A DNA stretch of 64,000 nucleotides from Rhizobiaceae bacterium (lineage in GTDB: Bacteria; Pseudomonadota; Alphaproteobacteria; Rhizobiales; Rhizobiaceae). Within the stretch, counting starts at the first letter, position 1. Each line of letters begins with the position of its first letter. Position numbers and translations under genes: made by a program. This document shows, piece after piece, positions 16,558-24,254 of this stretch. The DNA lies in assembly GCA_019635755.1 (NCBI GenBank), contig JAHBYW010000006.1, positions 62,001 through 126,000 of the forward strand, read 5' to 3'. The notes under the pieces are model-generated. The model did no database searches. It was not told the origin of the DNA and saw only the letters and a list, made by a program, of their open reading frames with translations.

Positions 16558-18309
16558 TCAAGCCTCCTTGTGCTTTGTCCGCTTCTCGGCGGGGTCTTTC
16601 GATTTCTTCCTCGGGATCACGCGCGGCGCGTGATCGGGTTCGTCCGGATCGATCACCGGGCCACCGGCGTCCGTGGGCGCCGCGCCGTCCACGGGCGCAG
16701 GCGTGTCAGGGGCGGGGATAACAAAGGCCGTCAGCGTCTTGCGCCGCTCCGCCACGTGCGCGGCGTGGATCGTCGCGGCGCGCGCGGCGAGGTCCGAAAT
16801 GCTGAAACCCTGCGCCGCTGCGGGCTTCGCGGTTTCCGCCGGCTCGGCCGGTGCGAACTGGGCGCTGTTGTGGCCGATCAGCCCGTGGCTGCCGTTCAGG
16901 CTTTTCGGCTCGGCCTCGTCCGCGCCGCGATTCCTGCGCGCCGGCTTGAGCACGGGTCTCGTCCCGGCGTCGGGCGGCGGCTCGCCGAACGCCGAGGGTC
17001 GCGGCGTCGCTGCCCGGCGCGCCCTGAGGAATGCGGCGGAACGCTCCGCGGCCCGCGCCGCGAGGTCGGCGAAGATCGTCTCCGGTAAGTGCGGCGCGTC
17101 GTCTCCGGCGGTGAGGTCCGCATCCCCTCCGGCATGTGCCGGGATTTCCGACGATCCCGGAAGCTCGCCGTCGGGCGCAGGTCGTGTCGCGCGTGCGTCC
17201 GCCGCGGCCGTGCGGACAAAGGCCGACGGTCGCGACGCGGTCAGGCGCGCCATGCGGATGTGAAGGGCCTGCCGCTCGGCCGCGAGCGCTGCGAGGTTCG
17301 CGGCGATGTCGCCGAGCCGCCGGGCATCCTCGGAGGCCCTCGGCGGTTCGGACGGGCCAGGCGGCGGCACCGCGGCCGCCTCGGCCCAGGGATCGCCGGC
17401 GAGCTTCGGATCGTAGCGGCCGACAAAGGCGCTGGGCAGGTCCGAACCCTGTCGCATGGCCCGCACGAAGGCGTGCTGGATGCGTCCCGCTCGCGCCGCG
17501 ACGTCGGAGAGCAGCGCGCCCATCGACTGCAGGCCGACCGGCAGGCGCATCGGCGGCGGCAGCGCGATGGCCGGTCGCCGCGCGCGGCCGCCGGCGCCGC
17601 CCAGATAGGCGTTCACGACCGCCGGATCGCGCATCAGCTTCTCGGCGCTGTTCTCACCGGTAACGGCGCCGTTCTCGATCAGATAGCCGCGGCCGGCGAT
17701 CTTCAGGCTCTGCTTGGCGTTCTGCTCCACCAGCAGGATGCCGACGCCGGTCGCCGCGATCGCCTTCAGCGCGCGGAAAAGCTCCTGGGTCAGGATCGGC
17801 GACAGGCCGAGCGACGGTTCGTCCAGCATGAGGATTTCCGGCCTGGACATCAGCGCGCGGCCGATCGCCACCATCTGCTGCTCGCCGCCAGACATGGTGC
17901 GCGCGATCTGCCGCTTGCGCTCGGCGAGGCGGGGGAAGAGCCTGTAGATGCCGTCGAGCCGCTCGGACTCGTCGCGGCGCGCGCGGCCGGCGAAGGCGCC
18001 AAGCCCGAGGTTCTCCGCGACGGTAAGGTCGCCGAAGATGCCGCGCCCTTCGGGCACCAGCGCGATGCCCTCCTCGACGATCCGATGCGGCTTCATCGCG
18101 AGGATGCGCGTGCCGTTCATGGTGATCTCGCCGCCGGGCTCGGCGCGCACCATGCCGGCGATGGCTTTCAGCAGCGTCGACTTGCCGGCGCCGTTGGCGC
18201 CGAGAATGACGCAGATCTCGCCCTTCGCGACGCGGACGCTGACGCCTTCCAGCGCCCGGTGCCGGCCATAGCTGACGGCGAGGTTCCTCACCTCAAGCAT
18301 CGGCGTCAC
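16558..18309 (-). CDS. LivF-type ABC ATPase with a long repeat-bearing C-terminal extension
   Basis: 583 residues against about 235 for ordinary LivF. Residues 1-238 are a complete ATPase: Walker A GANGAGKST (37-45), signature MSGGEQQ, Walker B ILMLDEPSLGLSP and H-region VEQN. The remaining 345 residues are Ala/Pro/Arg-rich and predicted disordered by composition. They contain four degenerate copies of a motif like D-L-A-A-R-A...R-P-S-A-F-V at about 269-296, 334-365, 415-441 and 506-530, and an IGHN motif at 478-481. The tail ends Lys-rich. The frame is open throughout with no sign of a frameshift fusion. The extension's role is unknown. The ATG overlaps livG by 17 nt. Confidence 0.85.
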   Translation of the reverse strand: MTPMLEVRNLAVSYGRHRALEGVSVRVAKGEICVILGANGAGKSTLLKAIAGMVRAEPGGEITMNGTRILAMKPHRIVEEGIALVPEGRGIFGDLTVAENLGLGAFAGRARRDESERLDGIYRLFPRLAERKRQIARTMSGGEQQMVAIGRALMSRPEILMLDEPSLGLSPILTQELFRALKAIAATGVGILLVEQNAKQSLKIAGRGYLIENGAVTGENSAEKLMRDPAVVNAYLGGAGGRARRPAIALPPPMRLPVGLQSMGALLSDVAARAGRIQHAFVRAMRQGSDLPSAFVGRYDPKLAGDPWAEAAAVPPPGPSEPPRASEDARRLGDIAANLAALAAERQALHIRMARLTASRPSAFVRTAAADARATRPAPDGELPGSSEIPAHAGGDADLTAGDDAPHLPETIFADLAARAAERSAAFLRARRAATPRPSAFGEPPPDAGTRPVLKPARRNRGADEAEPKSLNGSHGLIGHNSAQFAPAEPAETAKPAAAQGFSISDLAARAATIHAAHVAERRKTLTAFVIPAPDTPAPVDGAAPTDAGGPVIDPDEPDHAPRVIPRKKSKDPAEKRTKHKEA

Positions 18310-19021
18310 CGAGATAGGCGGCGACGACCTCGGGATCGCCGAGAACGGTCTCGACGTCGCCGTCGGCGATCTTGCGGCCGGAGTTCATCACCACGCAGCG
18401 GTCGCAGAGCGAGCGGATCGCGTCCATAACGTGCTCGACCATGATGATCGTGCGGCCCTCGCGGCGCAGATCGTCGATCAGCGCGATGCCGAGCTTCAGC
18501 TCGGTCGGGTTCAGGCCGGCCAGCCATTCGTCGAGCAGCAGCACGCGGGGATTGCCGGCGAGCGCGCGCGCCAGTTCGACGCGCTTCTGGTCGATGTAGG
18601 TCATGGCGTCGACCGGCATGTGGCCCTTGCCGGCCAGCCCGACGCGACCGAGGAGGGCGCGCGCAAGCTTGTGGGCCTCGGCACCCCAGCTGCGCATGTG
18701 TCCGAACACGGCGCCGGCCATGACGTTGCCCTCGGCGTCGAGCGACGGCAGCACGCGCACGAGCTGGAAGGTGCGCGCGACGCCCTTCTGCGCGATGCGA
18801 TGCGCGGGCAGGTCCGAGATGCGCTCGCCGGAAAGCGCAATCTCGCCGCGTGTCGGCTTCAGCGCGCCGGAAATGAGGTTCAGCATGGTCGTCTTGCCGG
18901 AGCCGTTCGGGCCGATCAGGCCGAGCAGTTCGCCCTGGCGCACGTCGAACGACACCTCGTTGACGGCGACGAGGCCGCCGAAGGATTTGGTCGCGGCACG
19001 GACGGAGAGCGCGGCGGTCAT
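18293..19021 (-). CDS. Branched-chain-amino-acid-type ABC transporter ATPase (LivG)
   Basis: 242 residues. Walker A GPNGSGKTT near residues 36-44 and Walker B VLLLDEWLAGLNP are clear; the D-loop region has DEWLAGL as in LivG proteins. The signature helix reads YIDQKRVELARALAG, without the canonical LSGGQ, which is seen in some aromatic-acid-type members. The ATG at 19021 is preceded by GGGGGAGGGAAAC, which lies inside a palindromic repeat element, so the repeat supplies the Shine-Dalgarno. Upstream in-frame starts run through the repeat and are rejected. It pairs with LivF. Confidence 0.85.
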   Translation of the reverse strand: MTAALSVRAATKSFGGLVAVNEVSFDVRQGELLGLIGPNGSGKTTMLNLISGALKPTRGEIALSGERISDLPAHRIAQKGVARTFQLVRVLPSLDAEGNVMAGAVFGHMRSWGAEAHKLARALLGRVGLAGKGHMPVDAMTYIDQKRVELARALAGNPRVLLLDEWLAGLNPTELKLGIALIDDLRREGRTIIMVEHVMDAIRSLCDRCVVMNSGRKIADGDVETVLGDPEVVAAYLGDADA

Positions 19022-19022
19022 G

Positions 19023-19157
19023 TTTCCCTCCCCCTTGAGGGGAGGGTGGTCGCGGAGCGGCCGAGTGGGGTGGTTTGATGCAGTGCGCTGCCGCTGCGAC
19101 CCCACCCGTCCAGCCGCCTTTGGCGGCTGTCCACCCTCCCCTCAAGGGGGAGGGAAA
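19023..19157. repeat. Palindromic mosaic element with perfect 27-bp terminal inverted repeats
   Basis: Left arm 19023-19049 and right arm 19131-19157 are exact reverse complements. Inside the right half is a hairpin AGCCGCC-TTT-GGCGGCT. The 135-bp unit fills most of the livM-livG junction. It resembles the elements at 21078-21205 and 54546-54673 in architecture. One arm provides the livG ribosome site. It encodes nothing and looks like a non-autonomous mobile or REP-like intergenic repeat. Confidence 0.8.
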
Positions 19158-19172
19158 AGGGCGAAGCCGTCC

Positions 19173-20135
19173 TCACGCCGCCTTCTCCTGTCCCATCCTC
19201 GCCGCGCGCGCCTTCCACCGGGCGCGGGCCTGTTCCAGAAGCCCGGTGACGCCGTTGGGGATCAGGTAGACGATCGCCAGGAACGCCAGCCCGATGACGA
19301 TCATCGTGTGGTTGGGGAAGCGCGCCGAGACCTGGTCCATGAGGATGGTGAAGGGGATGACGCCGACCAGCGGACCCCACAGACGCTTCGTGCCGCCGAG
19401 CAGCGCCATGATGACGACGAGGAACGAGATCATCGGATTGAAGGCAGATGGCGGCTCTATGTAGGAATAACGCGGCGCCATGATCGCTCCGGCGACCGCG
19501 ATGAACGCGCCGGAGATCATGAACAGCACGATCTTCGATCGCGCCGTGTCGATGCCGACGTGGCGGGCCACGGTCTCGTCATTGCCGATGATCTGCATGG
19601 CGAAACCGAGCCGCGAACGGTTGATGAGGAACGCCGTCAGGAACACCGCGGCCGTCAGCGCGACGAGCATCCAGTAGATGTGCTGCTCGAAGAGATCGGT
19701 GAACACGTAGAGGCCGATCGCGGTTGCGAATTTCGTCTGCGTCCAGGTGACGAGCTGGCGCACGAGTTCGGCCAGCCCGAAGGTGAAGATGACGAAATAG
19801 ACGCCGGAGATGCGCAGCGTCGCCGCGCCGACGAGGCCCGCCAGCGCCGCGCCGATGAGCGCGGCGATCGCCAGGAGAAGCGGATAGGGCATGGCGTCGA
19901 TGCCCAGCCCCACCGTGTAGGTGCCAAGACCGTAGAAGGCTGCCGTCGCCAGCGACACGTAGTGCGTCGGACCCGAGAACAGCGCCCAGGCCGTGCAGAG
20001 CGCGGCGTAGAGCATGATGTTGACCGAGAGCGACAGATAGAAGCCCTGATCCACGAGCGGCAGCAGCGCGGCGACCGCGAACAGGATCGCGCCGGCGCCC
20101 AGCCATTTCAGCTCGTCATTGGTGAAGGGAGTCAT
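19173..20135 (-). CDS. Branched-chain-amino-acid-type ABC transporter permease (LivM)
   Basis: 320 residues with about nine hydrophobic segments. YVSLATAAFYGLGTYTVG, RISGVYFVIFTFGLAELVRQ and GIDTARSKIVLFMISGAFI are the LivM blocks, and GGTKRLWGPLVG is near the C terminus. The ATG at 20135 overlaps the livH stop (4 nt); the longer open frame upstream is a shadow of livH. It forms the membrane channel with LivH. Confidence 0.92.
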   Translation of the reverse strand: MTPFTNDELKWLGAGAILFAVAALLPLVDQGFYLSLSVNIMLYAALCTAWALFSGPTHYVSLATAAFYGLGTYTVGLGIDAMPYPLLLAIAALIGAALAGLVGAATLRISGVYFVIFTFGLAELVRQLVTWTQTKFATAIGLYVFTDLFEQHIYWMLVALTAAVFLTAFLINRSRLGFAMQIIGNDETVARHVGIDTARSKIVLFMISGAFIAVAGAIMAPRYSYIEPPSAFNPMISFLVVIMALLGGTKRLWGPLVGVIPFTILMDQVSARFPNHTMIVIGLAFLAIVYLIPNGVTGLLEQARARWKARAARMGQEKAA

Positions 20136-20998
20136 GTCGGCGCCCGTCCGAAGATGCCCTGCGGACGGAACAGCAGCACGAGGATGAAGAGAGCATAGGT
20201 GGCGGCGAGCGTCAGGCCCGGATCGATGAGGCTTGCGACCAGCGTCTCGGAGATGCCGAGGATCAGCGCGGCAAGGATCGCGCCGCGGATGTCGCCGACG
20301 CCGCCCATGATGACGATGATCAGCGCCTTCATGGTGAAGATCACACCCATCGACGCGTTGAAGGTGTAGAAGGTCGAAATGAGCGCGCCGCCGCAGGCGG
20401 TCAGCGCGCCGCCGAGCGCAAAGGCGATCGCGGCCGTGCGCGCCACGTCGATGGCGACGAGGTTCGCCGAGTTCGGATCGACGGCGACGGCGCGCATGGC
20501 CGTGCCCTGCCGCGTGCGATAGAGGAAGAACCACAGCGCCCCGGCGATGGCCGCGGCAGCGACGAAGGCGACGATGCGGTTCAGGCCGTACGAATTGCCG
20601 AGGATGTCGAAGCGCTCGGCGAGGAAGGTGTAGGACCGGTACTCGCCGCCGAAGGCGACGATCATCAGGCCCTGCAGGAGGAAAAGCAGGCCGAAGGTGG
20701 CGAGGATGGAATCGACCTCCAGCTGTCCGCGGTTCTTGGCGCGCTTTACCAGCGGCTGCAGGGCGACCAGGTAGATCACCAGATTGATCAGGAATGCGCC
20801 CGGCGCGATCAGCAGCAATCCCACCAGCGGATTGATGGCGAAGCCGGTGTACAGCCAGAAGGCCACGAAGCAGGCGGCCACCAGCGTCTCGCCATTGCCG
20901 AGGTTCATGATGCGGGCGACGCCATACTGCAGCGTCAGGCCCAGCGCGATCAGCGCGTAGGTGCCGCTCAGCAGGATGCCCGTGATCAGGATGTTCAT
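20132..20998 (-). CDS. Branched-chain-amino-acid-type ABC transporter permease (LivH)
   Basis: 288 residues. SGTYALIALGLTLQYGVARIMN at the N terminus is the LivH signature, with GGVGDIRGAILAALILG near the C terminus. Multi-spanning membrane protein. A 226-nt gap separates it from the binding-protein gene upstream, filled largely by a palindromic repeat that may lower permease expression relative to the binding protein. Confidence 0.92.
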   Translation of the reverse strand: MNILITGILLSGTYALIALGLTLQYGVARIMNLGNGETLVAACFVAFWLYTGFAINPLVGLLLIAPGAFLINLVIYLVALQPLVKRAKNRGQLEVDSILATFGLLFLLQGLMIVAFGGEYRSYTFLAERFDILGNSYGLNRIVAFVAAAAIAGALWFFLYRTRQGTAMRAVAVDPNSANLVAIDVARTAAIAFALGGALTACGGALISTFYTFNASMGVIFTMKALIIVIMGGVGDIRGAILAALILGISETLVASLIDPGLTLAATYALFILVLLFRPQGIFGRAPT

Positions 20999-21077
20999 GC
21001 GCCTGTTCTAGTTAGTATCGGGTCGGTTCGCGCGGCTGATGCGATTGACGGTTAATCGCCAGGACTTGGCAGGTACG

Positions 21078-21205
21078 GACCCCCACTCCGTTCGCTTCGC
21101 GAACACCTCTCCCCTCGAAGGGGAGAGGAAGGGAGCCTGTCATCGCGGCCGGGTCTTTCCTCTCCCCCGTCGAGCGGGGGAGAGGTGGCACGCGACGTGA
21201 GGGTC
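21078..21205. repeat. Palindromic mosaic element between binding-protein gene and livH
   Basis: GACCCCCAC and GTGAGGGTC form near-perfect ends. Inside are GTTCGC-TTC-GCGAAC, CCTCTCCCC-N5-GGGGAGAGG and CCTCTCCCC-N8-GGGGGAGAGG hairpins. The first hairpin and its flanks align with the element at 54546 but with compensated stem changes. It lies in the transcribed gap between the SBP stop and the livH start. Confidence 0.75.
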
Positions 21206-21224
21206 TGGGGCCGGAAGGGCCGCC

Positions 21225-22424
21225 TTACTCCCACCCGGCCTTCTTGACCGGCTCGGCGCCGACGCTCAGCCCGTCGCCGGCGACGGCCTCGAACACGCCG
21301 TTGTTCCACTGGCCGACCGTCCAGACGTTCTCGTTGACGTTGTTGGGCATGGAGACCTTGCCGATCACCGTATCGAACGTACCGCCCTTGATCGCCTCGA
21401 CCACGGCCGCCTTGTCCAGCGACCCGGCCTTCTCGATCGCCTGGCCGAGGATCTGCAGGCCAGCATAGGTGGTCGCGCTGGCCCAGAAGTCCGGGTCGGA
21501 GCCGAGATCGGCGCGGTGCAGTTCGAGGTAGCCCTTGACGCCCGGGTCGGAGCTGTTGATGCCGCCGATGCCCATGATGCCGTTCGCCGCCGCGCCGAAG
21601 CGCTTGGCGAAGGCCGGGAAGGCCGTGCCGACGCCGGTGTAGAAGACCGGCGTGTTGAGGCCCTGAACCTGCGCCTGCTCGGTCAGCGCAAACGTGTCGC
21701 CGGGATAGGAGAAGGCCACGAAGGCATCCGGCGCGGCGGCCTTGGCGCCGCTGATGACCGGGGCGAGGTCCTGGGTGCCGAGCGGATAGGAGGTCTCGTA
21801 GACGATGTCGAAGCCGCCGGCCGCGAGCAGCGGCTTCGCGGCGCCGACCAGTTCGAGGCCGAAGGCGTCGGCGACGTTCACCAGCGCGACCTTGTTGCCG
21901 ATGTCGCCCTTGTCCTTCATCTTGGTCAGCGTCTGTACGATGCCTTCGGCGAGCTGCGTCGAGGTGCCGAGCATCCAGAAGGAATTCGGCCAGCGGCTGG
22001 CGAAGTCCTTGACGCCGTCGGTCGCGGCGGTCGTGGCGATGTGCGGATAGCCGTACTTCGCGATCATAGGCGCCGCCGCGATGTTCAGGCCGGTCGAATA
22101 GGGCGCGACGAGGAAGTCGACATTGTCGACGGTCGCCAGGCGCTGGATATTCTTGATCGCCTCCTCGCCATTGGTCTTGTCGTCATATTCGACCAGCTCG
22201 ATCTTCATCTGCTTGTCGCCGACCTTCAGGCCGCCGGCCGCGTTCACTTCCTTCATCCAGAGCTGGATGTTCGGCCAGTGGGTGACCGCCGCGCCGCCGG
22301 CGAGCGGTCCCGACTTCGGCGCGCTGGCGCCGAGCTTGATAACGTCCTGCGCGAAGGCCGGGGCTCCCGCCAGCGTCAGCGCTGCGGTTGCCGCGGCGAG
22401 TGCGATGAAGTTGCGTCTCAACAT
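21225..22424 (-). CDS. Liv-type ABC transporter substrate-binding protein
   Basis: 399 residues with a signal peptide MLRRNFIALAAATAALTLAG ending at AFAQ. VIKLGASAPKSGPLAGG opens the mature periplasmic-binding fold type I. VDFLVAPYSTGL and NKVALVNVADAFG are family blocks. The ATG at 22424 has GGGAGG 8 nt upstream; the much longer open frame before it is a shadow of the aldehyde dehydrogenase. Aldehyde dehydrogenases flank the operon on both sides, so the ligand may be an aromatic or other aldehyde-yielding compound rather than an amino acid. Confidence 0.9.
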   Translation of the reverse strand: MLRRNFIALAAATAALTLAGAPAFAQDVIKLGASAPKSGPLAGGAAVTHWPNIQLWMKEVNAAGGLKVGDKQMKIELVEYDDKTNGEEAIKNIQRLATVDNVDFLVAPYSTGLNIAAAPMIAKYGYPHIATTAATDGVKDFASRWPNSFWMLGTSTQLAEGIVQTLTKMKDKGDIGNKVALVNVADAFGLELVGAAKPLLAAGGFDIVYETSYPLGTQDLAPVISGAKAAAPDAFVAFSYPGDTFALTEQAQVQGLNTPVFYTGVGTAFPAFAKRFGAAANGIMGIGGINSSDPGVKGYLELHRADLGSDPDFWASATTYAGLQILGQAIEKAGSLDKAAVVEAIKGGTFDTVIGKVSMPNNVNENVWTVGQWNNGVFEAVAGDGLSVGAEPVKKAGWE

Positions 22425-22457
22425 GGTCTTTCCTCCCTGTGGTTGCTTCCGACTTCC

Positions 22458-22478
22458 TGTCCGCCACCGCGGCGGACA
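22458..22478 (-). other. Hairpin between aldehyde dehydrogenase and binding-protein genes
   Basis: TGTCCGCC-ACCGC-GGCGGACA is a perfect 8-bp stem in the 59-nt gap. Without a T-tract it is more likely an RNA-processing or stability element than a terminator. Confidence 0.4.
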
Positions 22479-22483
22479 CATCC

Positions 22484-23941
22484 TCATGCGTATTGGATCG
22501 TCTTGGTCTCGATGTAGTTCTCCAGGCCCTCCGGCCCGCCCTCGCGGCCCATGCCGGACTGCTTGAAGCCCCCGAAGGGATGCTTCGGGTCGATGATCAC
22601 GCCGTTGATGGTGACGGTGCCGGAGCGGACGCGCCGCGCCATGCCGTACGCGCGCTCGGGATCGGCCGAATAGATCGACGCGTTCAGGCCGTATTGCGAA
22701 TTGTTGGCCTTGGCGACGGCCTCCTCGTCGTCGCGGTAGGTCAGCACCGAGACGACCGGGCCGAAGATCTCCTCCTGCACGATCTTCATGTGCGGCGTGA
22801 CGTCGGTGAAGACGGTCGGCTCGACGAAGAAGCCCTTGTCGAAGCCCCTGGGTCGTCCGCCGCCGCAGGCGATGCGTGCGCCTTCGGCGCGGCCGGCGGC
22901 GATGTAGCCTTCGACGCGGGCGCGCTGTCGGGCCATGGTGAGCGGACCCATCTGCGTGGCCGGATCGAAAGGGTCGCCGACCTTGATGCCGGAGACGGCG
23001 CCGAGATAGAGGTCGAGGAATTCCTTCTCGCGGTGCTCTGGCACGAGGATGCGGGTCAGCGAGAAACAGACCTGGCCGGTGATCGGCATGGTGTAGACCA
23101 TCAGGCTGGGCAGGGCCGCCTTGAAGTCGGCGTCGTCCAGCAGGATCGCCGGCGACTTGCCGCCGAGTTCCAGGCTGACACGGGCGAGGCGCTCCGCGCA
23201 GACCTGGGCGATGTGCTTGCCTGCCCCCGTCGAGCCGGTGAAGGCGACCTTGTCGACGCCCTTGTGGCGGACAAGATAGTCGCCGCCCTCGCGGCCCGCC
23301 GGCACGATGTTGAACACGCCCTGCGGCAGGCCGGCGCGCTCGATGCACTCGGCCAGGATGTAGGCCTCCAGCGGCGTCTCCGGCGACGGCTTCGCCACCA
23401 TCGTGCAGCCCGCGGCGAGGCCGGCCGCGATCTTGTAGGACAGCAGCACCAGCGGCGCGTTCCAGGGGGTGATGGCCGCGCAGACGCCCACCGGTTCCTT
23501 GGCGACGCGCACGCGGCCGCCGTCGTCGCGCTTGCGCTCGTCGACGAAGGGGTACTTCTCGATGAGGTCGGCGTAGTAGCTGAACAGCGTCGGGTTCTGG
23601 CCGACCAGCTTCTTGGTCAGCGAGATCGGCGCGCCGACCTGCAGCGTCCACGCCGTGGCGATGTCGTCCAGCCGCTCGGTGAGCAGTGCCGCCACGCGGC
23701 GCAGGTAGCCGGCGCGCTCCGATGGCGCCATGCGCGGCCACGGTCCGTTGTCGAACGCGTCGCGGGCCGACGCCACGGCGCGGTCGATGTCGGCCGGACC
23801 GGCCTCTGGATAGGTGATCAGCAGTTCCTCGGTCGATGGCGAGACGACCTTCAGCGTCTGCCGCGAAATCGGCTCGACCCAACGCCCGCCGATGAAGAAG
23901 CGTTCCGGCGCGCGCGGCGTCGGTTTGACCATCATGTTCAT
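22484..23941 (-). CDS. Aldehyde dehydrogenase (second of three)
   Basis: 485 residues. FFIGGRWVEP near residues 15-24 is the usual N terminus. Catalytic Asn161 in TPWNAP, Glu258 in LELGGK and Cys292 in GQVCFS are present, with FTGSTGAG as the NAD loop. FGGFKQSGMGREGG is near the C terminus. It is the first gene of the minus-strand operon running through the Liv importer to 15096. Two TGTATACA sites lie in the 313-nt region upstream and may control it. Confidence 0.9.
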   Translation of the reverse strand: MNMMVKPTPRAPERFFIGGRWVEPISRQTLKVVSPSTEELLITYPEAGPADIDRAVASARDAFDNGPWPRMAPSERAGYLRRVAALLTERLDDIATAWTLQVGAPISLTKKLVGQNPTLFSYYADLIEKYPFVDERKRDDGGRVRVAKEPVGVCAAITPWNAPLVLLSYKIAAGLAAGCTMVAKPSPETPLEAYILAECIERAGLPQGVFNIVPAGREGGDYLVRHKGVDKVAFTGSTGAGKHIAQVCAERLARVSLELGGKSPAILLDDADFKAALPSLMVYTMPITGQVCFSLTRILVPEHREKEFLDLYLGAVSGIKVGDPFDPATQMGPLTMARQRARVEGYIAAGRAEGARIACGGGRPRGFDKGFFVEPTVFTDVTPHMKIVQEEIFGPVVSVLTYRDDEEAVAKANNSQYGLNASIYSADPERAYGMARRVRSGTVTINGVIIDPKHPFGGFKQSGMGREGGPEGLENYIETKTIQYA

Positions 23942-24074
23942 CGCGTTCCTCCCAGTCCTGCCTGCCGGCGACCGGGACGCAGGGACCGTCGCCCCGCCTC
24001 TCCCTGTCCGCTCGCCGCGCTCTCCTGGACGCTAGTCCGAAACAGCCGTGCTGTCACCAGCAGACGACGCAGGT

Positions 24075-24082
24075 TGTATACA
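24075..24082. promoter_or_regulatory. TGTATACA palindrome, site 1
   Basis: TGTATACA in the context GGTTGTATACAGGA, about 135 nt upstream of the aldehyde dehydrogenase start at 23941. GntR-family FCD regulators commonly bind T-G-T-A-T-A-C-A-like palindromes. AT-rich sites are conspicuous in this GC-rich region. Confidence 0.5.
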
Positions 24083-24191
24083 GGATCAACGCGTCGTGAA
24101 CGGCGCGAGGTCACGGAGCGGGCTCTCGGGATACGAGTTGTGGCTGCGCGGAACGACATTGCTCCCCGTTCGCATGCGCATGTTGGGCTCG

Positions 24192-24203
24192 AATGTATAC
24201 ATT
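24192..24203. promoter_or_regulatory. TGTATACA palindrome, site 2
   Basis: AATGTATACATT is a perfect 12-bp palindrome sharing the TGTATACA core of site 1, with 119 bp between centres. No GntR gene is in the window, so the regulator would be encoded elsewhere. Confidence 0.5.
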
Positions 24204-24236
24204 CTTGCCCTCGGAAGCCGGCCGGGCGGGGGCAAG
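24204..24236 (-). terminator. Possible terminator hairpin after the third aldehyde dehydrogenase
   Basis: CTTGCCC and GGGCAAG pair around a GC-rich loop containing CCGGCCGG, 19 nt beyond the stop of the aldehyde dehydrogenase ending at 24255. No T-tract follows on the minus strand. Confidence 0.35.
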
Positions 24237-24254
24237 GATTGGTCCGGTCGCGCG

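Larger units (their letters stand above)
23942..24254. other. 313-nt intergenic regulatory region
   Basis: The region lies upstream of the aldehyde dehydrogenase at 22484-23941 and downstream of the one at 24255-25652, both on the minus strand. It contains two TGTATACA palindromes and a 7-bp hairpin, described separately. No open frame or RNA gene was recognised. Confidence 0.6.

Noticed and set aside
21225-23882. 885-residue reading of the binding-protein frame
   Set aside because: The part beyond the ATG at 22424 is a shifted-frame shadow of the aldehyde dehydrogenase; the signal peptide and ribosome site fix the start at 22424.
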